From contig JAODAU010000144.1 of assembly GCA_025463615.1 (NCBI GenBank), forward strand, positions 1-6,885: a stretch of DNA of 6,885 nucleotides, in the 5' to 3' direction. A program made the position numbers and the translations under genes. The notes below the pieces were generated by a model. It had not been told where the DNA came from. It was given only the letters and a program-made list of their open reading frames with translations, and searched no databases. The DNA is from Microbacteriaceae bacterium. GTDB lineage: Bacteria; Actinomycetota; Actinomycetes; Actinomycetales; Microbacteriaceae. Positions 4,375 through 6,885 of this stretch are shown here, piece by piece; the stretch's first letter is position 1; each line of letters starts with the position of its first letter.

Positions 4375-5898
4375 GTGAGGCGCACGAGCAGGGGAGCGGA
4401 TATCACTACGCACGAGCTAAGCGTCTGGCGCCGGATGCCGCTGCCACCCCTCGCCGACCTGCGCTCGGCCGCCGCGACCGTCGCCGCCATGCTCCTGTCG
4501 TTCGGCAGCGCCGTGCTGCTGCGGCAGCTGTTCTCGCTCGACGTGAGCGTCGTCATCCTCGCCGTATCGCTGTCGGTCATGCTGGCGCGCGCCGGCCAGC
4601 GCAAGAGCGTGCGTGAGCAGCTGGTGTCGCTGCTCGTGATCCCGGTGGTCGGAGTGGTCGGCGCGCTCGTGGGGTACCTGCTGCTCACGCTGCCGGTGGT
4701 CGGGTCCGCGCTCTTCGTGGTCGGCGTGAGCGGGGGAGTGTGGCTGCGGCGCTTCGGACCGGTCGGCACCCGCATCGGCACCTACGTGTCGCTGCCGTTC
4801 ATCGCGCTGCTGGTCGCGCCCGTCGCCGTCGCGCCGACGTCCGGCAGCGGGTTCGTGCCGTGGGCGGCGGTCATCGCGTTCATCGCGGCGGGGTGGGCGC
4901 TGCTCGTGCAGCTCGTGGCGCAGCGCACCGGGTTCATCGAGGCCCCTCGGCACGTGCCTCCGGCGCCAGCGCCGGTTCGGTCCGGCGGCGCACGGCGCGT
5001 GCTGCCGAGCACCCGCATGGCGGCGCAGCTGGCGGTGGCGCTCGCCCTCGCGTTCCTGCTCGGCCACCTCCTCCTCGGCGAGCACTGGCCGTGGGCGGTG
5101 ATCACGGCGTACGTGGTGACGAGCGGCAACCGCGGCCGCGGCGACGTGCTCTACAAGGGGGTGCAGCGCACGCTCGGTGCGGTGGTCGGCACGGGTCTCG
5201 CGACCGTGCTCGCCCTCGCCTTCCCGCCCGGCGACCCGTGGGCCGTCGCGCTGATCTTCGTGCTACTGGCGGTGGGCACCTGGCTGCGCGGCGTCAACTA
5301 CGCGTGGTGGGCGGGGAGCGTCACGGCCGTGCTGTCTCTGCTCTACGACTACTTCGGCGTCGGGTCGTCCGGACTGCTGCTCGAGAGGGTTGGGGGAGTG
5401 CTCATCGGCGGGGCGCTCGCGGTGGCGTGCGCGTGGTTCATCCTGCCGCTGCGCACCCGCGACGTGCTGCGCCGGCGGATGTTCGACTCTCTCGCTGCGC
5501 TGAGCGACGTGCTCGGCGCGGCGCGCACCGAACCCGAGGAGTTGCCGGCCGCCGCCCGCCGCTTCGACGCGTCGCTCGCGGCGGTGGAGCAGCTCGCACC
5601 GACGCTGCGGGCGGCGGACCTCATCCTGCGCGTCCGTCGCCTGGAGCCGGCGCACGGGCACGTGCTGCGGTCACTCCGCGAGTGCGCCGACCCGGTCGCC
5701 GTGCTGGCGGATGCCGCCGAGCTCCCGCCCGCGAAGTTGCTCGGGCACGTCGCGCGCGACGTCGGCCAACTGCGTCGGGCGCTCGCCGCGCGCACCGACC
5801 CCGAGTGGGACGCGGCGCCCCAGACAGACGATCGCCAGGCGGACGAGGCCACCCTCGCCCTCCTGGCGATCGACGCGACAGTGCGCGGCTGGCGCTAG
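4375..5898 (+). CDS. FUSC-family membrane protein (putative aromatic acid/efflux transporter)
   Basis: An integral membrane protein of the fusaric acid resistance/aromatic acid exporter family. From the GTG at 4375 it has 507 residues. The N-terminal half has hydrophobic helices at ~29-49, 57-71, 83-104 and more up to ~195. A Pro/Arg-rich loop follows, then a second membrane block from ~215 that includes GEHWPWAVITAYVVTSGNRGRGDVLYKGVQRTLGAVVG, the FUSC_2 signature. From ~358 (PLRTRDVLRRRMFDSLAAL) a roughly 150-residue charged helical cytoplasmic domain runs to the C-terminus. Such proteins are implicated in export of aromatic acids or toxic organics. The start is uncertain: GTG 4375 has no Shine-Dalgarno, ATG 4435 (487 residues) has none either, and a good GGGGAG (4391-4396) points to an ATC codon at 4402. 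The gene is divergent from marR, its likely regulator, and ends 4 bp from the convergent MFS gene. Confidence 0.88.
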   Translation: MRRTSRGADITTHELSVWRRMPLPPLADLRSAAATVAAMLLSFGSAVLLRQLFSLDVSVVILAVSLSVMLARAGQRKSVREQLVSLLVIPVVGVVGALVGYLLLTLPVVGSALFVVGVSGGVWLRRFGPVGTRIGTYVSLPFIALLVAPVAVAPTSGSGFVPWAAVIAFIAAGWALLVQLVAQRTGFIEAPRHVPPAPAPVRSGGARRVLPSTRMAAQLAVALALAFLLGHLLLGEHWPWAVITAYVVTSGNRGRGDVLYKGVQRTLGAVVGTGLATVLALAFPPGDPWAVALIFVLLAVGTWLRGVNYAWWAGSVTAVLSLLYDYFGVGSSGLLLERVGGVLIGGALAVACAWFILPLRTRDVLRRRMFDSLAALSDVLGAARTEPEELPAAARRFDASLAAVEQLAPTLRAADLILRVRRLEPAHGHVLRSLRECADPVAVLADAAELPPAKLLGHVARDVGQLRRALAARTDPEWDAAPQTDDRQADEATLALLAIDATVRGWR

Positions 5899-5902
5899 CG
5901 GG

Positions 5903-6885
5903 TCAGTGGCCCATCGGGGCCGGGCCCGCGCCTACCTTCTTGCGGATGAAGAAGGCCGCCGGGATCGCGAACAGCGAGATCACCGCGCCGTAGATGATGG
6001 CGGTGTGGAAGCCGGCCGCGACGGCCGCCGGGTCGGTGCTGCCGGGCTGGGCCAGCTCTGCCACCTTCGCCGAGAGCACCGTGACGAACAGTGCGGTTCC
6101 CGCCGCGCCCGCGAGCTGCTGGATCGAGCCGACGATCGCACTGCCGTGCGAGTAGAGCTCGGGGCGCAGCGCCGACAGACTCGCCGTGAACAGCGGCGTG
6201 AATACCAGCGCGAGGCCGATGCTCAGCGTCACGTGGGCGGCGAGCGCCCAGATCCAGGACGAGTGCTGGCCCAGGAACGTCATCGCCCACAGGTCTGCGC
6301 TGATGAGCACGGAACCGGTGACAAGCAGCGCCGTCGGGCCGATCGCGTCGTAGATGCGGCCGACGACCGGCGAGAGCAGGCCCATGATGAGGCCGCCGGG
6401 CAGGAGCAGCAGCCCGACCGACACGACCGGCAGCGCGAGCACCTCCACGAGGTACATCGGCAGCAGCACGATCACGCCGAACATCGCCATCATGCTGATC
6501 GCGAACATCACGATCGAGAAGGTGAACGTCTTCGACTTGAAGGTGCGCAGGTCGAGCAGGGCGTTGTCGGTGCGCTGCAGGAAGAGCTGACGCAGGATGA
6601 ACAGCGCGATACCGACCAGGCCGACCGCCAGCGGCACCCAGAACTGCCAGGTGCCTGCCGCGGTGCCGGCCACGCTGAGCGCGTAGACCAGTCCGCCGAA
6701 GCCGAGCGCTGACAGCACGACCGAGACGATGTCGAACTTGGTCGGTCGCGGATCCGTGACGTTCTTCATCAACACGGCACCGACGATGAGCGCCGCCAGG
6801 GCGATCGGCAGAACGAGCACGAACATGAAGCGCCACGGGAGCACGCTCAGGATGAGCCCCGAGATCGTCGGCCCGATCGCCGGGG
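5903..6885 (-). CDS. DHA2-type (EmrB/QacA-like) MFS efflux transporter, partial (N-terminus missing)
   Basis: The C-terminal 326 residues of a 14-TM major facilitator drug:H+ antiporter. The first visible residues, PAIGPTISGLILSVLPWRFMF, are motif C at TM5 and the WRWxF-like segment that follows, diagnostic of the DHA2 family. About nine further hydrophobic helices follow: FMFVLVLPIALAALIVGAVL, DIVSVVLSALGFGGLVYAL, WVPLAVGLVGIALFIL, FSIVMFAISMMAMFGVIVLL, VGLLLLPGGLIMGLLSPVVG, LLVTGSVLISADLWAMTFL, ALAAHVTLSIGLALVFTPLF, SIQQLAGAAGTALFVTVL and AIIYGAVISLFAIPAAFFI, then a short basic tail. The reading frame continues through the right edge, so the codon at 6844 (GTG) is internal rather than a start. 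It would export drugs or other lipophilic compounds across the plasma membrane using the proton gradient; the substrate is unknown. Its stop is 4 bp from the stop of the convergent FUSC gene. Whether the nearby MarR also controls it cannot be judged because its promoter lies outside the window. Confidence 0.94.
   Translation of the reverse strand, partial: PAIGPTISGLILSVLPWRFMFVLVLPIALAALIVGAVLMKNVTDPRPTKFDIVSVVLSALGFGGLVYALSVAGTAAGTWQFWVPLAVGLVGIALFILRQLFLQRTDNALLDLRTFKSKTFTFSIVMFAISMMAMFGVIVLLPMYLVEVLALPVVSVGLLLLPGGLIMGLLSPVVGRIYDAIGPTALLVTGSVLISADLWAMTFLGQHSSWIWALAAHVTLSIGLALVFTPLFTASLSALRPELYSHGSAIVGSIQQLAGAAGTALFVTVLSAKVAELAQPGSTDPAAVAAGFHTAIIYGAVISLFAIPAAFFIRKKVGAGPAPMGH

Noticed and set aside
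3912..4781. Longer MarR protein (289 codons) starting at 4781
   Set aside because: The added N-terminus is antisense to the FUSC gene and is Thr/Ser/Arg-rich without domain character; MarR proteins are normally ~140-160 residues.
4417..5085. Minus-strand open frames inside the FUSC gene (4417-5085, 4782-5129, 5263-5661, 5349-5852)
   Set aside because: Charged His/Arg/Asp-rich translations without domains, antisense to a membrane protein with clear helices.
5711..6712. A 333-codon plus-strand open frame and the alternative minus-strand frame over 5895-6836
   Set aside because: Both are other-frame readings of the MFS gene, with Arg/Asp/His/Gln-rich or Arg/Gly/Ala-rich translations and no family motifs.

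Overview
The window looks like chromosomal DNA from a high-GC actinobacterium, most likely of the Microbacteriaceae type. The base composition is around 70% G+C by eye, codons almost always end in G or C, and the sequence GGATGCC recurs in coding regions. I see no mobile element, rRNA, tRNA or CRISPR array. It is gene-dense: the largest non-coding gap is about 143 bp (959-1101), so no stretch over 300 bp lacks a gene.

Layout, left to right. (1) Minus strand, 1-958: a DGPF/YCII-type small protein gene followed by an ECF sigma factor gene of the DUF6596 type (ECF42-like). The two overlap by 19 bp, and the sigma gene runs off the left edge. A TGTCGA-N17-CGTC element upstream of the pair matches the promoter signature I recall for ECF42 sigma factors, so the module probably activates itself. 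(2) Plus strand, 1102-3915: three co-directional genes with gaps of 51 and 54 bp. They encode an NtaA/DszA/DmoA-type flavin-dependent monooxygenase, a patatin-like serine hydrolase and an SRPBCC-fold protein; they may form an operon. (3) Minus strand, 3912-4346: a MarR-family regulator whose stop codon shares a CTAG with the stop of the SRPBCC gene. (4) Plus strand, about 4375-5898: a FUSC-family membrane protein (putative aromatic acid or efflux transporter), divergent from marR. The 28-bp gap holds an AT-rich imperfect dyad that is a good candidate MarR operator. (5) Minus strand, 5903-6885: the C-terminal two-thirds of a 14-TM DHA2 (EmrB/QacA-like) MFS drug transporter, convergent with the FUSC gene and running off the right edge.

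How the genes may work together (inference): the right half reads as a MarR-controlled efflux locus with a second efflux pump next to it, and the left end as a self-activating ECF sigma/DGPF stress module. The central trio has the composition of a small catabolic or lipid/ester-processing operon with no identifiable substrate. I do not see a clearly novel multi-gene system. The points most worth checking are the ECF42-like promoter, the MarR/FUSC control region with its unclear FUSC start, and a context-dependent synonymous bias (GAT rather than GAC for Asp between G and GCC).
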